Source: Frischella japonica
GTDB taxonomy: Bacteria; Pseudomonadota; Gammaproteobacteria; Enterobacterales; Orbaceae
DNA length: 64,000 bases
Direction of reading: 5' to 3'
Assembly: GCF_014489845.1 (NCBI RefSeq)
Contig: NZ_JABURY010000019.1
Span: 1 to 64,000 of the forward strand
This document shows, one piece after another, positions 37,497 to 48,600 of the stretch. Within the stretch, counting starts at the first letter, position 1. Each line of letters opens with the position of its first letter. Below the pieces are notes generated by a model, which saw only the letters and a program-made list of their open reading frames with translations, was not told where the DNA came from and made no database searches. The position numbers were made by a program, and so were the translations under genes.

Positions 37497-38066
37497 ATGA
37501 AAAGAATTCAATATTGGCTAATGTGCTTTATAACATTATTACTCTGCTCATGTGCCAACAAACCTATCAGTCCCGAAACTTGGTTAACCAAAGGGGTTAA
37601 AGTGAATTTACCAGCCCCTCATTTCGACCAAGTTTATCATGATCAACAATTACTGACATTTAGTTATAACGGTCAACAGCATTCATTAATCACAATGATT
37701 GATGCACAAAATGATGCATTAAGTGTAGTTGGTTTATCAACACTAGGCATTCGTCTATTTAAAATTGACTACTATGGTAAAGTAATTACGACTGAACAAA
37801 ATATTTTTATTAAAGAGCTACCATCCGCGTCTCAAATTTTATCTGACATTATGTTCAGCATTCTACCTATAGAGCAGTGGCAACCTTTATTACCCAAAGG
37901 TTGGCAATTAATTGACACCAACGAGCAGCGTTTACTGATTAATGAGCAGCAACAAACAGTGATTGAGATCAAATATCGTCAACCACCTTCATCGCAAATC
38001 CGTAAACCTACAAATATCAAACATTATATTTTTGGGTATCAAATCGCAATTAGCAGTATGGAGTAG
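37497..38066 (+). CDS. apeN: DUF3261-type lipoprotein ApeN
   Basis: A 189-residue predicted lipoprotein with signal peptide MKRIQYWLMCFITLLLCSC and the lipid Cys at position 19. The mature beta-rich part (SYNGQQHSLITMIDAQ, LSVVGLSTLGIRLFKIDY) matches the DUF3261 proteins found in APE clusters. It may receive the product at the outer membrane, in analogy to LolB. It lies 40 bp after apeM and 5 bp before apeO. Confidence 0.82.
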   Translation: MKRIQYWLMCFITLLLCSCANKPISPETWLTKGVKVNLPAPHFDQVYHDQQLLTFSYNGQQHSLITMIDAQNDALSVVGLSTLGIRLFKIDYYGKVITTEQNIFIKELPSASQILSDIMFSILPIEQWQPLLPKGWQLIDTNEQRLLINEQQQTVIEIKYRQPPSSQIRKPTNIKHYIFGYQIAISSME

Positions 38067-38071
38067 TTAGA

Positions 38072-39253
38072 ATGGTTTATATCACCGCGTTAGGCGCGAT
38101 CAACTCTTTAGGCAGTAATATGACGCAAATTAGTCAAAATTTAGCTAAATATTACAATGCTACTCATTATTTAGAGGAAAATAACGGTTGGTTATTACAC
38201 AATAAAAGGACTTGGTTTGGCAAAGTTAAAACACCATTACCAACAATTCCCCATCATTTAGCGGCATATAATAGCCGAAATAATCAATTAATCTATGCCA
38301 GCTACCTTCAAATTGAGTCACAGATACAACAGATTATTGCAAAATACGGTAAACAAAGAATTGCGGTAATTTTAGGCACAAGTACTTCGGGTATCCATGA
38401 AGGTGATTTAGCTATCAAACATTATTTGCAATCAGGCCAGTTACCGGGAAATTACTATTATAATCAGCAAGAATTAGGTGATCCATCTTGTTTCTTAAGT
38501 ACCTTATTACACCTACAAGGTCCAGCTTACACTATTTCAACAGCATGTACATCCAGTGCCAGAGCAATAATAAGTGGCAAACGTCTGATTGAAAGTGGTC
38601 TTGTTGATGCTGCCATTGTTGGTGGTGCAGATAGTTTAAGTAGAATGCCAATTAATGGATTTCATGCTTTAGAATCACTATCAGATAAACCTTGCACGCC
38701 TTTTGCACAACATCGCTGTGGTATTAATATCGGAGAGGCAGGCGCCCTATTTGTACTAACTAAGGAGCAAAACAGTGAAATAGCGATATTAGGTATTGGC
38801 GAGTCTTCCGATGCGCATCATATTTCGGCGCCTCATCCGGAAGGTATTGGCGCACAAAAAGCAATGGCAATGGCTTTAACAGATGCCCAACTGACCGCAA
38901 GCGATATTGGCTATATTAATTTACATGGCACGGCAACACCGTTAAATGATCAAGCTGAAAGTAAAGCAGTTTATCGTTTATTTGCCCCATATAATACACC
39001 ATGTAGTTCCACTAAACATCTCACCGGTCATACCCTTGGAACAGCAGCTGCAACCGAATTAGCGATCAGTTATTTATTAATAGAGCAAAATATCCCGTTA
39101 CCCCAACAGAATTTCTCGGTTTCACCGTTTGATCCGCAATTAGATAACATCGCCATGGTGACACAATCTATGAAACTTGAAAAACCAATTATAATGTCAA
39201 ACTCATTTGCATTTGGTGGTAATAATGTTTCTTTAATTATTGGTAAAAAATAA
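38072..39253 (+). CDS. apeO: Ketosynthase ApeO
   Basis: A 393-residue beta-ketoacyl synthase with a full catalytic triad: Cys159 in STACTSSARA, His285 in NLHGTATP and His320 in HLTGHTLGT. It extends the polyene chain with malonyl units and is expected to form a heterodimer with ApeC, which lacks the Cys. It is one of two active ketosynthases here (the other is ApeR). The stop overlaps the apeP start by one base. Confidence 0.9.
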   Translation: MVYITALGAINSLGSNMTQISQNLAKYYNATHYLEENNGWLLHNKRTWFGKVKTPLPTIPHHLAAYNSRNNQLIYASYLQIESQIQQIIAKYGKQRIAVILGTSTSGIHEGDLAIKHYLQSGQLPGNYYYNQQELGDPSCFLSTLLHLQGPAYTISTACTSSARAIISGKRLIESGLVDAAIVGGADSLSRMPINGFHALESLSDKPCTPFAQHRCGINIGEAGALFVLTKEQNSEIAILGIGESSDAHHISAPHPEGIGAQKAMAMALTDAQLTASDIGYINLHGTATPLNDQAESKAVYRLFAPYNTPCSSTKHLTGHTLGTAAATELAISYLLIEQNIPLPQQNFSVSPFDPQLDNIAMVTQSMKLEKPIIMSNSFAFGGNNVSLIIGKK

Positions 39254-39726
39254 TGGAATACGAATTAGCAAAACACTATTTACCGCATGATACGCCAATG
39301 GTCATGATACAAAATGTACATTTGATCGATAATGAACAGTGCATTTGTAGTGTTGAAGTGAGCCGCCAAAGTATTTTAGCACCATTCCTCAATGATCAAT
39401 TTGCTTTACCGAATTATTATGCTATTGAACTTATGGCGCAAACAATTGGAGTATGGAATGGTTATCACGGTCAAAAAAATGAACATCAAACTAAAATTGG
39501 CATGCTATTAGGTGGTAGATCGATCGATCTTTCCGTCACGCAATTTCCATTAAATAGTCTGTTAATGATTCAGGCAAAATTAATCTTACATGATAATAAA
39601 TTGGCCAGTTTTGAATGCCAGTTAACAATCGATGACACATGTGTTGCCACAGGAAGACTCAACGTTTATGAACCGGATAAATCCGAATTGGCAGTGTTAT
39701 TTGGTAAACCCCGTTTAGGAGAATAA
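39253..39726 (+). CDS. apeP: Hotdog dehydratase subunit ApeP
   Basis: A 157-residue FabZ-like hotdog protein. It begins with the YLPHDTPMVMIQNV strand and has the active-site helix LPNYYAIELMAQTIGVW. The acidic residue of this helix is present (Glu59), but the catalytic-His motif GHFPxxP of FabZ is missing; the segment before the helix reads FLNDQFALPNYY. The fused ApeI domain has the reverse pattern, so the pair may share one active site. ApeP and ApeI are described as a heteromeric dehydratase in studied systems. Confidence 0.87.
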   Translation: MEYELAKHYLPHDTPMVMIQNVHLIDNEQCICSVEVSRQSILAPFLNDQFALPNYYAIELMAQTIGVWNGYHGQKNEHQTKIGMLLGGRSIDLSVTQFPLNSLLMIQAKLILHDNKLASFECQLTIDDTCVATGRLNVYEPDKSELAVLFGKPRLGE

Positions 39727-39728
39727 TA

Positions 39729-40460
39729 ATGACAAAAACAGTCCTTGTAACCGGCGCAAGTAAGGGTATTGGTAAAGCTATTGCCATTAAACTTGCCCAA
39801 GATGGATTTAATATTGCTGTTCACTATCATAGTGACGAAAAAGGAGCACAACAAACTCTGCAAACTATTGAGAATAATGGTGGCAAAGGAAGGTTATTAT
39901 CTTTTGATGTCAGTAATCGCGCTCAGTGTCAACATATTATTGAATCTGATATTGAACAAAATGGTGCCTATTATGGTGTAATCAATAACGCAGGTATTAT
40001 TCGTGATGGTGCTTTCCCGGCATTAACTGAAAAAGATTGGTGTGACGTTATTCATACTGATTTAGATAGCTTTTATAATGTCTTACATCCGTGCATTATG
40101 CCAATGATCGGTCTACGTAATGGTGGACGTATTATCGTGATTTCATCGATTTCAGGTGTTGTTGGTAATCGGGGGCAAGTAAACTATAGTGCTGCTAAAG
40201 CTGGTCTCATTGGTGCAAGTAAAGCCCTTGCAATAGAATTAGCTAAACGCAATATTACCGTTAATTGCATAGCACCAGGTGTTATCAATACTGGTATTTT
40301 AGATATCGATCCTATCGTCTTTCATGAAGCAATGAAATTAGTTCCTTTAAAACGGATGGGCAATGTTGAAGAAGTAGCTGGATTAGCCAGTTATCTTATG
40401 TCAGATATTGCCGGTTATATAACGCGTCAAGTTATTTCAATAAATGGAGGTATGATATGA
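39729..40460 (+). CDS. apeQ: Ketoreductase ApeQ (FabG family)
   Basis: A 243-residue short-chain dehydrogenase. It has the NADPH loop TGASKGIGKAIA, NNAGII, ISSISG and the catalytic YSAAK, and ends YITRQVISINGGMI as FabG proteins do. It reduces each 3-keto intermediate before dehydration. It follows apeP by 2 bp and overlaps apeR by 4 bp (ATGA). Confidence 0.93.
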   Translation: MTKTVLVTGASKGIGKAIAIKLAQDGFNIAVHYHSDEKGAQQTLQTIENNGGKGRLLSFDVSNRAQCQHIIESDIEQNGAYYGVINNAGIIRDGAFPALTEKDWCDVIHTDLDSFYNVLHPCIMPMIGLRNGGRIIVISSISGVVGNRGQVNYSAAKAGLIGASKALAIELAKRNITVNCIAPGVINTGILDIDPIVFHEAMKLVPLKRMGNVEEVAGLASYLMSDIAGYITRQVISINGGMI

Positions 40461-41683
40461 TTAGACGTGTGGTAATAACTGGCATGGGCGGGGTCACGGC
40501 ATTTGGTAGCAATTGGCAAACGGTTCAGGCACGCTTAAAACAAGGGCAAAATGCCGTGAGATATATGCCCGAATGGGAAATTTATGATGGATTGAACACT
40601 AAACTTGGTGCACCTATCGATGATTTCGTACTACCAGAACATTATACACGTAAGAAAATACGTTCTATGGGACGCGTTTCATTGCTGTCCACACAGGCTA
40701 CAGAAATCGCGCTGAAACAATCAGGTTTATTAGAAGAATCAGTGCTTACGGATGGTCGTACCGGTATCGCTTTTGGATCATCTACCGGAAGTACAGCGCC
40801 TGTCGCAGCATTTGCGACGATGTTAAATGAAAAACACACCAATAATATTACCGCCACCACCTACGTACAAATGATGCCACATACTACGGCAGTAAATACC
40901 GGGTTATTTTTCGGCCTGAAAGGACGCATCATCCCCACATCCAGCGCTTGTACTTCAGGCAGTCAAGCTATCGGTTATGCATATGAAGCAATAAAATACG
41001 GTCTGCAAACCGTCATGGTTGCCGGTGGCGCGGAAGAGCTATGCCCATCGGAAGCAGCAGTATTTGATACTTTATTTGCAACAAGTCAGAAGAATCATAA
41101 TCCAAAAGATTCACCACGACCATTCGATCGTGATCGGGATGGTTTAGTGATTGGTGAAGGTGCCGGCGCCTTAATTTTAGAAGAATACGAACATGCTAAA
41201 GCTCGTGGAGCAAAAATTTATGGCGAAATCGTTGGTTTTATGACCAATTGTGACGCGAGCCATATCACTCAACCACGTAAAGAAACCATGAAGTTTTGCA
41301 TTGAACAAGCATTAAAGCAAGCCAATTTGCCATCTTCGGCAATAGGTTATATCAGTGCCCATGGTACTGCAACAGATCGTGGCGATATTGCTGAAAGTCA
41401 TGCTACTGCTGAAATTTTCAATCATCAAACACCGATTTCTTCATTAAAAAGTTATTTTGGTCACACTTTAGGCGCTTGCGGTGCGCTTGAAGCATGGTTA
41501 TCTATTGAAATGATGCATTCGGGTTGGTTTAACCCTACCGTTAATCTTGTTCATCCTGATCCACAATGTGGTGAACTTGATTATATTATGGGAAATGGCA
41601 GAGAATTAGATATTGAATACATTCAAAGTAATAATTTTGCCTTTGGTGGCATTAATACTTCCATTATTATTAAACGCATGTAG
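40457..41683 (+). CDS. apeR: Ketosynthase ApeR
   Basis: A 408-residue FabF-like ketosynthase with the triad Cys165 (SSACTSGSQ), His302 (SAHGTATDRGD) and His336 (YFGHTLGACG). In studied APE systems ApeR is thought to act early, on the starter unit, while ApeO-ApeC elongates. It is the last gene of the operon. No strong terminator was seen directly after it. Confidence 0.9.
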   Translation: MIRRVVITGMGGVTAFGSNWQTVQARLKQGQNAVRYMPEWEIYDGLNTKLGAPIDDFVLPEHYTRKKIRSMGRVSLLSTQATEIALKQSGLLEESVLTDGRTGIAFGSSTGSTAPVAAFATMLNEKHTNNITATTYVQMMPHTTAVNTGLFFGLKGRIIPTSSACTSGSQAIGYAYEAIKYGLQTVMVAGGAEELCPSEAAVFDTLFATSQKNHNPKDSPRPFDRDRDGLVIGEGAGALILEEYEHAKARGAKIYGEIVGFMTNCDASHITQPRKETMKFCIEQALKQANLPSSAIGYISAHGTATDRGDIAESHATAEIFNHQTPISSLKSYFGHTLGACGALEAWLSIEMMHSGWFNPTVNLVHPDPQCGELDYIMGNGRELDIEYIQSNNFAFGGINTSIIIKRM

Positions 41684-42459
41684 TGAAACGATAAAAGCTT
41701 ATGTTATCAGTCAGTAATCATTCATCGGTATACGCCTAATTTTTGATTATAATCTTATAACAAGCTCCCCATTTGAGGGTCAAGTACCATTATCAATGGC
41801 TAGTAGATTGGCTATGGCACTCTGACCCGATCGTGATTGTTTTTGCTCTTCTCAATATAGAGTTTCTGCCTGCACTTATCATAGGATATATCGTCAGCAT
41901 CACTGAATCGGATCAGTGAAGATCATAAAATTTCTCCGTTCAGTTAATGTTGATAGAGATCATCTAGACAGGTAGATAGACCATTATCATAAATGAACTA
42001 TCTGATTAATTTATCTTATATCAGTTTACAAGTAGAACTTTGAGTAAAAAATTTTACCTTGAGTGCATTTGCAACTGATTTCATAAAATAATACCAATAG
42101 TTTGTACTAAATAGATAGAATGCCCATCTCTACCGTTACATCTTTGCTTCGTAAATGTTATAAAAATAAGTTTATTATGCCCGATGATTATTAACGCTTT
42201 ATCAAATTTCAAACTTTACCTATAGACTTGGCTACAGATTTATGCTGGATAAACTGATTTTGTCAGTATTTATTCACTTGGTAAATAAAGTGCTAACACG
42301 CTTTTGATTAGACGTTTAAATTTATCTGTAACTTTTTTATTTTATTTACTTTATATCATTTTAATGCGCTTACTTCATTATCTAATCGGGTATTAGAAAT
42401 GATATTGAACGACTTAACAACGGATTACTCGATCTATCAATCTATATTATTAGTAGCTT
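41684..42459. other. 776-bp gap after apeR
   Basis: No intact gene. One plus-strand frame (41761-41919, 52 codons) is open and would encode a hydrophobic segment (IVIVFALLNIEFLPALIIGY), but it has no ATG start and no ribosome binding site. It may be a gene remnant. The rest is AT-rich with short weak repeats. Confidence 0.45.
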
Positions 42460-43560
42460 TCATTCTAATACTTCATTTGTGCCATTAGCATTGTGAGTTT
42501 CTTTATTAGCCATTTGCTCGACTGATGATTCATCTTGCAACATGATTTGCCTAATTTTAAGGGAGTAATCGGTTAATCTGGTCTCTTTCGGTCTTGGTTT
42601 ACCTTTTTGACCAGCCTCACGAATGACTCTTGGCCAACGTGCTTGCCAACATAAACATTCTGAGACGAAATAACCTATTATATAAAACGGCAACATCACG
42701 ATAAATACTGGAATCATAATGATATAAGTTGCTATATGCGGTAAACTTTGGCAAATTTTAACTAAAGGTTTAATTTGTTGCTTAAGTGCACGACCTGGTA
42801 ACGGTAAAGTTGTGGTTATGCGTGGTTTAGGTAATTCATCCATACCGTTTTCCATATAACGACGAATAAATTCCCACTCATCACGATGATCTGCAAGACT
42901 ATTGGTGTTTTTACCAATACCAAAGCCATCAATAAACGGTAAACCGGTTTTATAAGGGTGAAAATAGAATACATTTACTAAATTTTGAGGATTTTCGTTT
43001 TCCTCATCTACACAAATAGGCATGATATCTTTCCAACGAAACACTACCGTTCCACCTAAGTATTTTGGTCGTTGGATATAGACCTGCTTTGTAACACGGT
43101 TAAATCTGACCCGAATATGGCGTAGCGTAAATAATTCAAATCGACCGATATGGCGAAAATAACGAACAAAAAAATAAGCAAACACAATAAATAGAATAAA
43201 ATTGAATGAGGCGGCCAAAATGACTAAAACAAAATCATCTTTGTGATGATTAAAATGTTTAATAAGAATATCAATTGCGAAATAAGCATTAGATAACGGT
43301 ATGAGAAATAAAAGCAAACTTATCCAGGTAATAATTCCGCGAAAATTTTCAAACATGCCACCACGAATCTCTAAATAATGTTCATTATAAGCATAATATG
43401 GCCCGATAGGGCGAGGGGTATCGCTCATTGACTTTTTAGTATAATTTTTACGTAATTCACTTGGGCGTAAATTTTTATCTAATTGTGGTATTTGAAAATT
43501 TCTTAGCATCGCAGATGAAACCGAATTACTAAACCACATTAACCATTCGCCAATATACAT
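42460..43560 (-). CDS. DUF6708-like membrane protein
   Basis: A 366-residue protein. A pair of membrane segments lies at about 78-100 and 108-135, and a second pair near 275-310 (YIIMIPVFIVMLPFYIIGYF). Between them is a cytoplasmic-looking block with IRVRFNRVTKQVYIQRP and the closing DEWEFIRRYMENG, the pattern I associate with DUF6708. Such proteins are frequent near T6SS genes, where they are suspected immunity or accessory proteins; no function is established. It stands alone, with more than 600 bp free on each side and 16 kb from the T6SS locus. The start follows a GGGGG stretch. Confidence 0.6.
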   Translation of the reverse strand: MYIGEWLMWFSNSVSSAMLRNFQIPQLDKNLRPSELRKNYTKKSMSDTPRPIGPYYAYNEHYLEIRGGMFENFRGIITWISLLLFLIPLSNAYFAIDILIKHFNHHKDDFVLVILAASFNFILFIVFAYFFVRYFRHIGRFELFTLRHIRVRFNRVTKQVYIQRPKYLGGTVVFRWKDIMPICVDEENENPQNLVNVFYFHPYKTGLPFIDGFGIGKNTNSLADHRDEWEFIRRYMENGMDELPKPRITTTLPLPGRALKQQIKPLVKICQSLPHIATYIIMIPVFIVMLPFYIIGYFVSECLCWQARWPRVIREAGQKGKPRPKETRLTDYSLKIRQIMLQDESSVEQMANKETHNANGTNEVLE

Positions 43561-44145
43561 CTGAATGTTTCCCCCTGTTATCTATTTCATCTTTTAATTA
43601 TTGTTGCCGTAATATCAATATCGTTACCGATTTATTATTCTCAATAAAACCAAGGCAACTATCACATCGAGTCTGTTGAACTGAGACAGGAGATCAAATA
43701 ACCTTAACACTATGCTCACTATGTTTGTTCGCTACAAACAAAATGCTAGTAAAACCTCTTTCTTAATAGCAAATAATGAATGGATAATGCTATGATAGCT
43801 TAATTTGAACCTGTGCTATCAGCATACATATATGATTATGAATAAATAGAAATTGTTTAATATTTAATTCATAAACAGATATATGTGCTTATATCATTCG
43901 TGCAAAAGAGTAGTTAATTAGATCAGTTGGCAATTTATTCTTTCATCTTTCTTCCTACTTCGAACAGTATTTTATCGCTAACAGAGCGCTATTAAACTTA
44001 TTTTGATGTGAGAAGAACAATTATCGAATAAATTAAAAATTTTCCATTATTTGTTATTGGATGAAAGTTTATTATTTATATCATTTATTTTCAAGACACA
44101 TATAATAAACAATCAATTAAATTAAAAATTAATGTTCTAATTATC
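43561..44145. other. Gap upstream of the DUF6708-like gene
   Basis: About 585 bases without a recognisable gene. They should hold the promoter of the minus-strand gene at 42460-43560. I see no repeats or coding remnants that I can support. Confidence 0.45.
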
Positions 44146-44176
44146 AACACGTTTAAATAACTTAAACGTGTTTTTC
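44146..44176. terminator. Terminator after gltD
   Basis: AACACGTTTAA and TTAAACGTGTT form a perfect 11-bp stem with a 5-base loop. It lies about 20 bp beyond the gltD stop. The T-run is on the plus strand, with a weaker T-rich tract on the minus strand, so it may act in both directions. Confidence 0.7.
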
Positions 44177-44191
44177 TATTATATTGATCAT

Positions 44192-45616
<1,425 letters not shown>

Positions 45617-48600
45617 CTATTGCGCCTGTACTCGTAATTCATCGGCCGAACGACTACGATGTCCCAGTAATGCTTTAATATCGCTTGATTTTGGTTTCAC
45701 CAATACAAACTGTTTGGCATAGGTTGCCCAATTCGCCAGAATATCCTCTGCTCGTGATGAATGTGTCAATTGCGCATGCTCCATAATTAAACCACGTAAA
45801 TGCTCCTCATGAATAGCGAAATCAATCACGTCAAGCATTTCAACGAGCTCCTTATTCATACGTTGATTAAATTCACCATCTTCATCCAGAATGTAAGCAA
45901 AACCACCGGTCATACCCGCACCGAAATTAACCCCTGTTTTTCCTAAAACACAAACAATACCGCTCGTCATATATTCACAGCCATTATCCCCGATACCTTC
46001 AACCACACTGATTACACCTGAATTACGTACTGCAAATCGTTCTCCAGCTTTACCCGCAGCAAATAATTTACCGCCGGTCGCACCATATAAACAGGTATTA
46101 CCAATAATGGTCGCTTCATGACTTAAAAAAGCTGATCCAACAGGTGGTGAAATCACAATACGCCCGCCGGCCATTCCTTTTCCAACATAATCGTTAGCAT
46201 CACCTGTTAAAGTCAATTCAACACCATTGGCATTCCAAACCCCAAAACTTTGCCCGGCAGTGCCATTAAAATGTAATTTAATCGGACTATCAGTAAGACC
46301 TTGATCACCATATCGCTGGGCAACATAACCAGATAATGTTGCTCCTGCAGAACGATCGGTATTTTGAATATCAAAATGTAATATTTTTGACTGTTTTGCA
46401 TCGACTGCATCTTTTGCTTGCAGCATGATTTGGTGATTTAAAACCCCTTGGTCAAAAGGTGCATTTAATTCCGTATGATGCACAGCACATCCTTCTAAAG
46501 GTGTAGCGGCTATCAATAAGGCGGATAAATCTAATTTGTTTTGTTTAGCAGTAAAACCTTCAATCTCAGTGAGTAAATCCGTTCGACCAATTAAATCGGT
46601 AATTCGCGTGACACCAAGTTGTGCCATAATTTCCCGCGTTTCTTGAGCGATAAAACGGAAATAGTTCATCGCTTTTTCCGGTAGCCCATGATAATGATTA
46701 TTGCGTAACGTTTCATCTTGCGTTGCCACACCTGTTGCACAGTTATTTAAGTGACATATTCGTAGATATTTACAGCCTAATGCCACCATGGGTCCAGTAC
46801 CAAAACCAAAACTTTCCGCACCTAAAATGGCGGCTTTAACAATATCTAATCCCGTCTTAAGCCCACCATCTACTTGTAACCGTATTTTATGTCGTAACCC
46901 ATTGGCAACTAGAGCTTGTTGTGTTTCAACTAATCCCAATTCCCAAGGTGAACCAGCATATTTTACCGAGGTTAATGGACTGGCACCGGTTCCCCCATCA
47001 TAACCGGAGATGGTGATCATATCGGCATAAGCTTTAGCCACACCGGTTGCAATCGTACCCACCCCAGGCTCTGACACCAATTTTACCGAGATCATTGCTT
47101 TAGGGTTGATCTGTTTTAAATCAAAAATCAATTGCGCTAAATCTTCGATTGAATAAATATCATGGTGTGGCGGCGGTGATATTAATGTCACACCCGGCAC
47201 CGAAAAGCGTAATTTAGCGATATAAGGTGTGACTTTGTCGCCTGGCAATTGCCCCCCTTCACCGGGTTTTGCTCCTTGTGCTACTTTTATTTGAATAACA
47301 TCAGCACTCATTAAATATCCAGGAGTGACACCAAAACGTCCAGAAGCAACCTGCTTGATTCGGGAAACTTTATTAGTATTATAACGAGCAGGATCTTCTC
47401 CCCCTTCACCAGAGTTGGAATACCCCCCTAAAGTATTCATCGCTTGCGCCAATGATTCGTGAGCTTCTGGGCTTAATGCCCCAATCGACATGGCCGCTGA
47501 GTCAAAGCGTTTGAATAATGCTTCACAAGGTTCAACCTGATCCAGATCAATCGTTTGTTCTTCAGCCAGGTTTAATTTGAGTAAATCGCGAAATGTTGCC
47601 ACTGGACGACTATTCACCACTTGGGCATATTTTTTATAATCTTCATAATTACCATTATTCACCGCTTTTTGCAGTGTCTGCACCACATCTGGATTATAAG
47701 CATGATATTCACCATCATGAATATATTTGAGAAGGCCACCTTGATCTAAAGGTTTACGTTTTAGCCATGCTCGCTTCGATAAATTGAATAAATCTTGTTG
47801 GAAGTCTTCAAAATTTGCGCCACTAATTCGGCTAGTTACGCCAGAAAAACACGTTTTTACGACATCTTCATGTAAACCAACAGCTTCAAATAATTTGGCG
47901 CAACGATAAGAGGCAACGGTAGATATCCCCATCTTAGACATAATCTTATAAAGCCCCTTATTGATACCATTACGATAATTAAGTATCACATTACGGTAGC
48001 TTTTATTGATTGTTCCATGATCAACCATTTGGGCCAGACTTTCATAAGCTAAATAAGGATAGACGGCTGTTGCACCAAAGCCAATTAGCACTGCAAATTG
48101 ATGCGGATCACGACAGCTAGCCGTTTCAACAATAATGTTGGCGTCACATCGTAAATTTTGCTCTACCAAGCGCTGCTGTACGGCACCGACAGCCATTGGC
48201 GCTGGAATCGGTAAACGGTCAGCGGCTATATTTCTGTCAGATAAAACTAACAGAACCGCACCAGCACGAACTTTATTTTCCGCATCACCACATAGTTGTT
48301 CAATAGCATCACTTAAGCTGCCATCAATTTCATAAGTGATATCTAACACATCGGTTTGATAATATTTCGATTCTAACGAGGTTAACTGTTGGAAATCGGA
48401 ATATAACAGTACTGGCGATTTAAACGATACACGGTGCGCTTGCCCTTCCGCCTCAGCAAATACGTTCATTTCCCGCCCAATGCTGGTTGCTAACGACATA
48501 ACATGCGCTTCACGCAACGGATCAATCGGTGGATTGGTTACTTGAGCAAATTTTTGACGAAAATAATCATAAATGATACGTGGCCGACTAGAAAGTACAG

